Positions 1-5,258 of a stretch of DNA of 5,941 nucleotides are shown here, piece after piece (positions within the stretch are counted from its first letter, which is position 1; each line of letters starts with the position of its first letter). The translations under genes were made by a program, and so were the position numbers. The DNA is taken from the NCBI GenBank assembly GCA_003135315.1, contig PLBD01000075.1, forward strand, positions 1 through 5,941, written 5' to 3'. The notes under the pieces were generated by a model. That model did not search any database. It saw only the letters and a program-made list of their open reading frames with translations, and was not told the DNA's origin. This DNA is from Acidobacteriaceae bacterium. Lineage in GTDB: Bacteria > Acidobacteriota > Terriglobia > Terriglobales > Acidobacteriaceae.

Positions 1-19
1 CAAGCCACGCGGCCCCTAA

Positions 20-161
20 GCTTGGACGCAACATAAGGCTGATTACGCGCAACAGGTGGTGGGCAGCCTTGAACCGGACGGGCGTTTGAAATTCCTATCC
101 GCACCTGGTCGAAGTCGAGACCGCACTCGATAAGCAGTGGCTGGCGAAAACTCTTGCGCGC
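20..161 (+). pseudogene. Possible 5' remnant of the broken gene that continues at 162
   Basis: The frame open from position 20 reads as plausible protein (…DYAQQVVGSLEPDGRLKF…) until about position 94, then meets TAA at 131-133. From position 90 another frame is open (…YPHLVEVETALDKQWLAK…) and runs without a stop into the ATG at 162 and on to 557. The two pieces join sensibly if about one base was gained or lost near 86-95. The first frame is closed upstream by TAA at 17-19, so a second lesion may exist. This rests on amino-acid texture only; I recognise no family. Sequencing error is an alternative to genuine decay. Confidence 0.3.
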
Positions 162-557
162 ATGCAGGAATTGAGCATAGAGAGCCGCGCGCTCGCGAAC
201 GCAGAGCTGTGGGTGGAGGGAGCCGACTCCTTCGGGCAGGACGTCATCGCGCTCGCTTGGGAGCACGCGAATGATTCCAGCGGCACGCCGTTGAATGTGT
301 GTGTTATCGAAAAGGACATCCTCGCCCCCGCCGTCGATCAGCGTGCGGCCGAGGTGAAGACGAAGGCAAATGGCGGCAAGTGGGTGAAACTCGCGCGCTC
401 TGCCTACGCACAACAGTCGACATTCAGAAGTAACACCACCAATCATCTCGTCGCACAGCTATTCGGTTATAGACCCGAGGCGCGTGATACGGCACAGGAA
501 CTTGTCAATGCGTTCTGCACTGGAATCGCCATTTCAATAGAGCGTAACCACATATGA
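162..557 (+). CDS. Hypothetical protein, probably the 3' part of a frame-broken gene
   Basis: This is a 131-codon frame ending in TGA at 555-557. I do not recognise the family. The product is soluble-looking, with no signal peptide or membrane segment. The first third (residues about 1-45) and the last (about 105-125, …EARDTAQELVNAF…) look helical. There are only two cysteines and no evident catalytic motif. ATG 162 is the only standard start in the open stretch 90-162, and no Shine-Dalgarno sequence precedes it. The frame is open 72 bases further upstream with coding-like residues, which suggests that the methionine is internal to a longer ancestral protein. The overlapping minus-strand frame (95-319) has a composition typical of a shadow. 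The neighbouring 570 bases are gene-poor, consistent with a decaying region. Coding in this frame is likely; a functional product is doubtful. Confidence 0.5.
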   Translation: MQELSIESRALANAELWVEGADSFGQDVIALAWEHANDSSGTPLNVCVIEKDILAPAVDQRAAEVKTKANGGKWVKLARSAYAQQSTFRSNTTNHLVAQLFGYRPEARDTAQELVNAFCTGIAISIERNHI

Positions 558-733
558 TTGCTATTAGGACGGCCTCAATGCACAGGAGTTGCTGAGCGGC
601 CCGTTACGTGCGGACACCCAAAGCCCTATATCGGCATCATTTCGAGGAACGTGGTTCTTGCGCTTCCCCCATCTAACTCGACCGTTCGGCGCCTCAAAAG
701 AGTGGAACGTTAGTGTATTTCTGCGTCTCGGGT

Positions 734-847
734 ATGGAAGCAATCCTGAACAAGCTCGCCAAAATCTGTGGCCTCTGCGGATTCATCGCTGTACACATAA
801 CAATCAGCGTCCTTAATCTCCCGACACGTGGGTGGGTTTCGACGTGA
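734..847 (+). CDS. Candidate small membrane peptide
   Basis: An ATG at 734 opens a 37-codon frame ending in TGA at 845-847. Its middle is a hydrophobic run (residues about 11-29, ICGLCGFIAVHITISVLNL) after a short amphipathic start with lysines, as expected of a single-pass small membrane protein. A GTG at 713 in the same frame, preceded at a few bases by GAGTGGA, would give 44 residues; ATG 734 itself has no clear ribosome site. The frame is closed upstream by TAA at 674-676. The sequence is short and has no recognised relatives, so chance is a real alternative. Confidence 0.2.
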   Translation: MEAILNKLAKICGLCGFIAVHITISVLNLPTRGWVST

Positions 848-1121
848 AAGTATCGGGGTCCCTGCCGGTTGCTCTCGATAGTAAGCGATGACACGGCCCG
901 GTAGCGTCTTTGTAGTGATGCCAATGGACTTGCATCCTCATGCCCCCGCGCCAATTATCGTCATCTTTGCCGGAGCACGCGGAGATAAGGGCGATGCCCA
1001 TCACCGTCAACGTCTAAATAGCGGCCTGGATTTGTTTCACATGCATATCTTACGTCGCGCTTCGAATCGCGGGCGACCTATGCAGAGTCAAGGCTCGGAG
1101 CAATTCCGTATCCAATTATTC

Positions 1122-1127
1122 AGGAGG
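1122..1127 (+). promoter_or_regulatory. Perfect AGGAGG Shine-Dalgarno-like site next to the insertion point
   Basis: AGGAGG lies seven bases before a TTG at 1135-1137, inside the left copy of the target duplication. In the sequence as it stands this serves no gene, because the insertion sequence begins at 1140. With the element removed, the TTG (equivalent to 3084-3086) is in frame with the exported SUMF-domain gene downstream, with no stop between. The match may be chance, since that gene has its own ribosome site and signal peptide at 3186. Confidence 0.3.
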
Positions 1128-1131
1128 TTCC

Positions 1132-1139
1132 GTATTGTA
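1132..1139. repeat. 8-bp target site duplication, left copy
   Basis: GTATTGTA abuts the outer end of the left inverted repeat and is repeated exactly at 3081-3088 outside the right inverted repeat. Extending it to nine bases breaks the match, so the duplication is 8 bp, within the range seen for parts of the IS4 family. Confidence 0.9.
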
Positions 1140-1156
1140 CTTGAGAGTACCGATTT
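1140..1156 (+). repeat. Left terminal inverted repeat of the insertion sequence
   Basis: CTTGAGAGTACCGATTT is the exact reverse complement of 3064-3080. The match becomes patchy further inward over about another 11 bases. It is the presumed transposase binding and cleavage end. Confidence 0.92.
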
Positions 1157-1167
1157 GTCGGTGACCT

Positions 1168-1192
1168 GTCCGCCTCCCGGCGGGCCTTTTTC
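1168..1192 (+). terminator. Intrinsic terminator at the left edge of the insertion sequence
   Basis: A stem of CCGCC (1170-1174) and GGCGG (1179-1183) closes on a four-base TCCC loop. It extends outward by a T-G pair and a G-C pair and is followed by CTTTTT (1186-1191) on the plus strand. It faces transcripts entering the element from the left. These would otherwise run antisense through the transposase gene, so it may insulate the element. On the minus strand the hairpin has no U-tract, so it is probably not the transposase terminator. Confidence 0.5.
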
Positions 1193-1236
1193 CCAGCAAA
1201 CGCAAGTCGAACCTGGCGTAGAACGCAGATTTTAGC

Positions 1237-2640
1237 CTATCCGGAGAGGCGTAACGGCCTGGCATGGTCGGGATCGATGTTGTCGCGCAGGAATTTTGTG
1301 AAGATTGAGGCGGCGGAGGAATTAAGGAGAAAATTCGGCAGCGTGTTGCGCAACGCGATGCCGGTGACGAGCTCCGAGGGGCACACGCCGGGACGAATGG
1401 TGCGTAACCATGAGCCAAAGGAAGACCAGACGAGTTGCGCATGGGAGGCGGCGAGATATTGCAGCAACCCTTGAGCGATGAGGCCGACCTGGATGTGGCG
1501 ATCGTAGGCGCAGAGCTTGCGACGCACAGCGGCGCGATATCGGTCGGTTTGACGGTGCATGTGTTGGGTGCCGCTGTTGCGCGAGATTCTCTTCATGCCA
1601 CGCATCCAGAAGTGATAGCTGTAGGCGCCGAGAACCCGCAGCGCTTGCTTGAAGGACAGCTCGATCTTGAAGCGCAGTCCATAGCCGCTGATGATATCGA
1701 CGGCCGAGAGAGTCAGGTCGGTGGAGAAGAAGATGCAGCGGCCGCGGGTAGGATGATCGACGAGGACGAAGCGTACCAGGCGCCGCAGCGGTCGCCAGAG
1801 CAGATCCCGGGACAAGAATCGCACCGTGACACCGCGCTCGCCGTAGACCGGACTTGCCACCTCCTGCCACAGATCGGTCGAGGCATCGAACAAGGCCCGC
1901 AGTTTGATCTTGCGGCCATAGAGGCGCGGCCTGCCCCGCCGCCGTGGGCCGATGGGTCTGGCGCAGGGTTCAAAGGCGACGGCGTTGCGACGCAGCCGCG
2001 AGATCAGGGCGCAGCCCCGCGCCAGAGCCCAGTTGGCCACTGCGGCGCAGGCGTAATAGGCGTCGGCGATCATGACGAAGGGCTCTGCGATGCCCAACGA
2101 ATCGGCGAGGGTACAGAATTTTTGGGGCAAGGTGCGATGATCGCGATTACTGAACTTCACTCCCTCATGGATGCGTCCGGAGAGCGGAACGGCGAGAAAT
2201 GAGCCTGCGGCAGCCACCAAGACCGAGACCACTTGAACGGAGTGGCCCATGATGAACTCGGGCTTGGTGTTGTTCTCCGAGGCTTGATGCAGGCGTTTGA
2301 CCGCCGGCATCTTGCGCCCGCTTTTGGGGATTTTGATCCCGTTGCCCAGCAGCACCAGGCGCCCCCCGAGGCGATAGGGCGAGAAGCGCTGCAACGCGAG
2401 GGTCGTCCACAGGCGACTCAAGGTGTCCGGCTCGATCGCCGGGGAATGGAAGAAATCCAATAACCGATCGTAGCAACGGGCCGCCAACCCCAGCGCCCGT
2501 ACGGTACTTGAGACCCCGAGCAAGTCCGGCCGTACACAGAAGCCTGCCAGGGCGGTGCAAAGCCACAGAAAGGTGCGCTTATCGCGGCAGGATTGCCGCA
2601 GGGGCGCCACCACCGACCACCACTGTAACCACAGCTGCAT
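1237..2640 (-). CDS. IS4-family-type DDE transposase, first catalytic Asp replaced by Asn
   Basis: This 467-residue protein is full length for its group and would cut and rejoin the element's inverted repeats. An N-terminal helical region (1-90, with the family-like CYDRLLDFFHSPA) leads into an RNase H-fold catalytic core. The first acidic motif reads LVLLGNGIKIPKSGRKMP, with Asn100 where relatives have Asp (GDGIK); the codon is AAC, at 2341-2343. The second motif is VMIADAYYA (Asp193) and the third is YGLRFKIELSFKQ (Tyr320, Arg323, Glu327), matching the Y-x2-R-x3-E signature of IS4-type enzymes. A conserved C-terminal tail (SFGSWLRTIRPG…ALRNTLPNFL…IFTKFLR) is present. The start at 2640 has a weak AGAAAGAA ribosome site upstream. 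The gene is divergent from the DUF6788-like gene and ends 97 bp inside the left end. Asn100 would be expected to cripple catalysis; one G-to-A change from GAC explains it. Confidence 0.9.
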   Translation of the reverse strand: MQLWLQWWSVVAPLRQSCRDKRTFLWLCTALAGFCVRPDLLGVSSTVRALGLAARCYDRLLDFFHSPAIEPDTLSRLWTTLALQRFSPYRLGGRLVLLGNGIKIPKSGRKMPAVKRLHQASENNTKPEFIMGHSVQVVSVLVAAAGSFLAVPLSGRIHEGVKFSNRDHRTLPQKFCTLADSLGIAEPFVMIADAYYACAAVANWALARGCALISRLRRNAVAFEPCARPIGPRRRGRPRLYGRKIKLRALFDASTDLWQEVASPVYGERGVTVRFLSRDLLWRPLRRLVRFVLVDHPTRGRCIFFSTDLTLSAVDIISGYGLRFKIELSFKQALRVLGAYSYHFWMRGMKRISRNSGTQHMHRQTDRYRAAVRRKLCAYDRHIQVGLIAQGLLQYLAASHAQLVWSSFGSWLRTIRPGVCPSELVTGIALRNTLPNFLLNSSAASIFTKFLRDNIDPDHARPLRLSG

Positions 2641-2655
2641 CGTGCGTTCTTTCTG

Positions 2656-2681
2656 TCAGATAGCCCTTACTCGCTATCTGA
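2656..2681. promoter_or_regulatory. Perfect 9-bp inverted repeat in the divergent control region
   Basis: TCAGATAGC (2656-2664) and GCTATCTGA (2673-2681) form a perfect inverted repeat with an 8-base spacer, between the divergent starts at 2640 and 2705. A -10-like GATAAT (2680-2685) overlaps the right arm on the plus strand and a TATTAT (2681-2686) lies there on the minus strand; no good -35 was found. It could be an operator that controls both genes. In the transposase mRNA it could instead be a leader hairpin ending 15 bases before the start codon. The symmetry is seen; the role is inferred. Confidence 0.5.
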
Positions 2682-2704
2682 TAATATATGATAAAAAGAG
2701 CGCC

Positions 2705-3058
2705 ATGACGCCGCGGCAAATCGAATTTCGCATCAAACGGATTAAGCGGGAGCTGATGAAGCTAGGACCGATGCGTCCGGGCGCACTGTCGATGCAATAC
2801 GCCGCCTGTCAGAAGTCGGGCTGCGCGTGCATGGATCCGGTCAAGCCCAAGAAGCATGGGCCGTTCTACCAGCTCAGCTATAGCCACCTCGGCAAGAGCA
2901 CGACCCGCTTCGTGCGCCCCAACTACGCCGGACCGATAAAAAAGGAATTGGCCACCTACAAGCGCTTCCGAGAATTGACCCAGGAATGGGTCACCCAGGA
3001 ACTGGCTCTCTCCCAGCTACGCCTGGATCTGGCGCGCCGGAAAGACGATGAAAAGTAG
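2705..3058 (+). CDS. DUF6788-like accessory protein of the insertion sequence
   Basis: This is a small basic protein of 117 residues. A long N-terminal helix (about 1-20, rich in Arg/Lys) is followed by GPMRPGALSMQYAAC and a C-x4-C-x-C cluster (Cys35, Cys40, Cys42). Next come HGPFYQLSYS (51-60) and a short beta-like stretch with a conserved NYAGPIKKEL segment. A C-terminal helix (about 77-112) looks coiled-coil-forming. This pattern matches the DUF6788 family, found beside IS4-type and other transposases; its biochemical role is unknown to me. The cysteines may bind metal. The start at 2705 is favoured by the family-like N-terminus and a GAG four bases upstream; the frame is open from 2555, but that part lies over the transposase gene. 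It is transcribed away from the transposase and ends 22 bp before the right end of the element, so it travels with it. A regulatory or DNA-end-binding accessory role is a guess. Confidence 0.8.
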   Translation: MTPRQIEFRIKRIKRELMKLGPMRPGALSMQYAACQKSGCACMDPVKPKKHGPFYQLSYSHLGKSTTRFVRPNYAGPIKKELATYKRFRELTQEWVTQELALSQLRLDLARRKDDEK

Positions 3059-3063
3059 CCTCG

Positions 3064-3080
3064 AAATCGGTACTCTCAAG
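3064..3080 (-). repeat. Right terminal inverted repeat of the insertion sequence
   Basis: AAATCGGTACTCTCAAG is the exact reverse complement of the left repeat at 1140-1156. It lies six bases after the stop codon of the DUF6788-like gene. Confidence 0.92.
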
Positions 3081-3088
3081 GTATTGTA
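3081..3088. repeat. 8-bp target site duplication, right copy
   Basis: GTATTGTA directly follows the right inverted repeat and is identical to 1132-1139. The pair marks the original target site, now 98 bp or more upstream of the ATG at 3186. Confidence 0.9.
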
Positions 3089-3171
3089 TAGTGTTGGTCA
3101 CTGTGCCAGCGTGTCGTATCTACGATCACGGCGCTCTCTCGATCGCGTTGGGGGCAAGCGATACGCTGCCA

Positions 3172-3177
3172 GGAGAT
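3172..3177 (+). promoter_or_regulatory. Ribosome binding site that decides the start at 3186
   Basis: The sequence GGAGAT with a preceding A (AGGAGA at 3171-3176) lies nine bases before ATG 3186, the methionine that begins a clear signal peptide. This favours 3186 over the in-frame ATG at 3048, which sits inside the end of the DUF6788-like gene. Confidence 0.6.
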
Positions 3178-3185
3178 GGAGCAAT

Positions 3186-5225
3186 ATGATCGACGTGACG
3201 AACCCAAGGTGGCGCTGCGGATATTTCGCGGCTGCGACCGTCTTTGTCTTACTACTGCTGATCCTCTGCGGCGCGCGAGCGCATGCTTCCCAGTGCGATG
3301 CGGCACCGTACGGAGACACTCAGCAGAATTTCGCTGCCGTGCTTGAGGCCGCGCAAAGAACAAAATCCATGGACAAGACTGTACGCTCTCTTGTCCTAGC
3401 AGAAATGCTGGGGACACTGATGTTGGCGTGCGAGGCGAAATTCAATCGCGGAGACCGAAGCTTGTTCTATCAGAACGGAATCTCAGACCACGACATTGAC
3501 ACGAATGGTCCAGCAGCTCTCACTTCTGCATTTCTCACTGCGCGCAATAAAGCCCTGGCAAGTGAGGAATTGGGGGAACAGCCTAGCGATTGTTCTCGGC
3601 CCCCATATAGAGACACGGTCGCGAAATTCAAAGCGTTTACCGCGAAATATCAGGCGACAGATGCGACAAGTCTCATAGGTGTCCTCGAAGTGACATGTAG
3701 GGCAAAATTCGATGGGGGCAGCAGTAGAGCGCTTTATACGGTCGGACTCACTGATCAGGAGATCGCTACAAGTAGCACCACTACCCTCGCCTCGATATGG
3801 ATGGATGTGACGTTGAAGGCTTTAGGGGCTGCGCCACCTGTTGGCGACGCAGGAAGTGCACGAAGGTCAAAATCGGCCGAGGATTATCAGATCGTGAGCG
3901 TGCGCGATCTTGTGATCGACGGACCTAAGCTGGCGGCAGCACATGCACTTGTGAAGGTTACGGGCTCCTACGTTCTCCAAGGAAACGTCGGAATGCTCTA
4001 CCCGGACATGCAGGCGGTCATGATGCCGAGATATGGCGGGCAGATGGGTAGGCAGCCTAGCATTCCAATATTGACTGATAATTCGTCGCACGAACTCCGG
4101 GAGGCTCTCGTCTCTTGTGATTCGGATCCAAGCGCAGCTCAGGTGGGATGCCAAGTCGAGATTCAGGGGGAGGAGACTATGTGCTCCGTGACAAATGGCT
4201 TTGGAGCTAATAGTCGCGCACCCTGTATTGACGCGAAGGATATGAGCCGTTGGGGGTCACGCTCGTCCGGGAAAGCTCAGGCATTTGCCAATTCGATACC
4301 AGCGGCAGTGCCGTCGGCGCGATCCGCCTCCGCGGTGACGCAAGCGGAAGTCGACGCCTTGGCGGGGCCGATGATTGATATTCCGGGCGGCGTATTTCGG
4401 ATGGGCGATACGGTTGGCACGGGTGAATTGAATGAGAAGCCGCCGCATGAGGTTACGATTAAGGACTTCTGGCTGGGACGCACCGAGGTGACGCGCGGTC
4501 AGTTCCAACGCTTCGTGACCGCGACGAACTATCGCACCGAAGCGGAGCGCGATGTGGGCAATATCGGCTGCGTCACTCTGGATGTCACGACGGCTCAATT
4601 CAATTATCGCTCGGGCTTCAGTTGGCGGGATGTGGGCTTTGATCAAACCGACGAGCATCCAGTGGCGTGCGTGAGCTGGAACGATGCGAACGCCTTTATC
4701 ATGTGGATCAATAATGAAACGGGCAGGCATTTTCGAATGCCGTCGGAAGCGGAATGGGAGTACGCGGCTCGGGCGGGCAGCACGACGATATATCCCTGGG
4801 GGGTCGATGCGAATAAAGGCTGCCGATATGCGAACGGCGCCGACCAGACGCCCTGGGTTGACAGGACCGGGAGATCGCTGAAAGCGCCCTGGCCCTTCAG
4901 GAGCCCGGCACGGTGGGAGGACAGAATGGAATGCAATGATTTTTATTTCTATACGGCCCCCGTGGGGACCTATCAGCCGAACGATTTTGGATTGAACGAC
5001 ATTATCGGCAATGTGTGGGAGTGGACGGAAGATTGTTATCACGAGGATTACGCGGGAGCGCCGACAGATGGGTCCGCGTGGATTTCGGGGGACTGCCCCC
5101 GCCGAGTATTCCGCGGCGGCGCGTGGTCCAGCTTACCCGCGAGCCTCCGTGTGTCGACCCGCCGCGGGGGCGAGACCTCGGGTCGCGCCGACACTGTCGG
5201 CTTCCGTCTTGCCCAGGACCCTTAA
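3186..5225 (+). CDS. Exported multidomain protein with a C-terminal SUMF (FGE-sulfatase-type) domain
   Basis: The product has 679 residues. Residues 1-34 are a Sec signal peptide (basic start, hydrophobic 13-28, AHA before the likely cut), so the protein should act in the periplasm or outside. Residues 36-124 and 135-213 are two copies of one module of about 80 residues, each with a Cys near its start (37, 136) and a second in (A/T)C(E/R)AKF (82, 171). Residues about 233-350 form a separate domain (…DLVIDGPKLAAAHALVKVTGSYV…), perhaps a beta-barrel, that I cannot name. After a linker (about 360-390) comes the SUMF domain (394-677): IPGGVFRMGD, HEVTIKDFWLGRTEVTRGQF, RMPSEAEWEYAARAG (517-531), GLNDIIGNVWEW (602-613), FRGGAW (642-647) and VGFRL (671-675). 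True formylglycine-generating enzymes have two cysteines just after the RGGS motif. Here no cysteine follows Cys637, so that activity is unlikely, and a binding, structural or other enzymatic role is more plausible. The start at 3186 has a good ribosome site. An insertion sequence sits directly upstream. Confidence 0.88.
   Translation: MIDVTNPRWRCGYFAAATVFVLLLLILCGARAHASQCDAAPYGDTQQNFAAVLEAAQRTKSMDKTVRSLVLAEMLGTLMLACEAKFNRGDRSLFYQNGISDHDIDTNGPAALTSAFLTARNKALASEELGEQPSDCSRPPYRDTVAKFKAFTAKYQATDATSLIGVLEVTCRAKFDGGSSRALYTVGLTDQEIATSSTTTLASIWMDVTLKALGAAPPVGDAGSARRSKSAEDYQIVSVRDLVIDGPKLAAAHALVKVTGSYVLQGNVGMLYPDMQAVMMPRYGGQMGRQPSIPILTDNSSHELREALVSCDSDPSAAQVGCQVEIQGEETMCSVTNGFGANSRAPCIDAKDMSRWGSRSSGKAQAFANSIPAAVPSARSASAVTQAEVDALAGPMIDIPGGVFRMGDTVGTGELNEKPPHEVTIKDFWLGRTEVTRGQFQRFVTATNYRTEAERDVGNIGCVTLDVTTAQFNYRSGFSWRDVGFDQTDEHPVACVSWNDANAFIMWINNETGRHFRMPSEAEWEYAARAGSTTIYPWGVDANKGCRYANGADQTPWVDRTGRSLKAPWPFRSPARWEDRMECNDFYFYTAPVGTYQPNDFGLNDIIGNVWEWTEDCYHEDYAGAPTDGSAWISGDCPRRVFRGGAWSSLPASLRVSTRRGGETSGRADTVGFRLAQDP
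3291..3824 (+). repeat. Tandem duplicated protein module in the SUMF-domain gene
   Basis: Copy 1 is residues 36-124 (3291-3557) and copy 2 is residues 135-213 (3588-3824). Shared landmarks in order are C-x3-PY-x-DT, a helix, a Cys in (A/T)C-x-AKF, a Gly-rich turn, (L/F)Y-x2-G(I/L)(S/T)D-x(D/E)I, a Thr/Ser-rich stretch and a closing helix ending in KAL. The DNA copies have diverged, so the duplication is old. Each copy could hold one disulphide (37-82 and 136-171) in the periplasm. Confidence 0.75.
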
Positions 5226-5258
5226 CCCTTTTCCCTGGGTATTGCCTGATGGAGTAAC

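Larger units (their letters stand above)
558..1131. other. Gene-poor stretch between the left remnant and the insertion sequence
   Basis: No convincing gene lies here. Frames of 65-115 codons exist on both strands (589-816 plus, 694-954 minus, 813-1010 minus, 888-1235 plus), but they overlap one another, lack ribosome sites and resemble no family I know. The last one runs on into the insertion sequence. The minus frame at 813-1010 begins with TTG and contains a lipobox-like LISAC near its start, but the rest is not protein-like. The best small candidate is the peptide at 734-847, listed separately. No terminator, tRNA or long repeat was seen. Confidence 0.5.
1140..3080. mobile_element. Complete IS4-family-type insertion sequence, 1,941 bp, two divergent genes
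   Basis: The element is bounded by perfect 17-bp inverted repeats (1140-1156 and 3064-3080) flanked by identical 8-bp direct repeats (GTATTGTA). Inside are a full-length DDE transposase on the minus strand (1237-2640) and a DUF6788-like gene on the plus strand (2705-3058), transcribed outward from a shared control region at 2641-2704. Both ends and the target duplication are intact, which suggests a fairly recent, single insertion with no later rearrangement. The transposase carries an unusual substitution at its first catalytic position, so this copy may now be unable to move by itself. Family placement is from recognition of the protein, not from a database search. Confidence 0.9.

Noticed and set aside
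813..1010. Possible small lipoprotein on the minus strand (lipobox-like LISAC)
   Set aside because: It has a TTG start with no ribosome site, an h-region far too short for a signal peptide, and an un-protein-like remainder.
1322..1870. Minus-strand open frame of 182 codons
   Set aside because: It overlaps the transposase in another frame, is Arg/Ser/His/Pro-rich and has no family features.
1435..2202. Plus-strand open frame of 255 codons over the transposase gene
   Set aside because: It lies entirely antisense to the full-length transposase and has the low-complexity Gly/Asp/Ala-rich composition of a shadow in GC-rich coding DNA.
4257..5042. Minus-strand open frame of 261 codons
   Set aside because: It is antisense to the SUMF domain, whose motifs are unmistakable on the plus strand; its Arg/Ile/His-rich sequence is typical of a shadow.
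5090..5225. Diversity-generating retroelement variable region at the end of the SUMF-type (C-type lectin fold) protein
   Set aside because: No near-identical template repeat, no adenine-rich variable codons and no reverse transcriptase gene are in the window.
5226..5258. Bidirectional terminator between the convergent genes
   Set aside because: Only a 4-bp ACCC/GGGT pairing was found, without a following T-tract on either strand.
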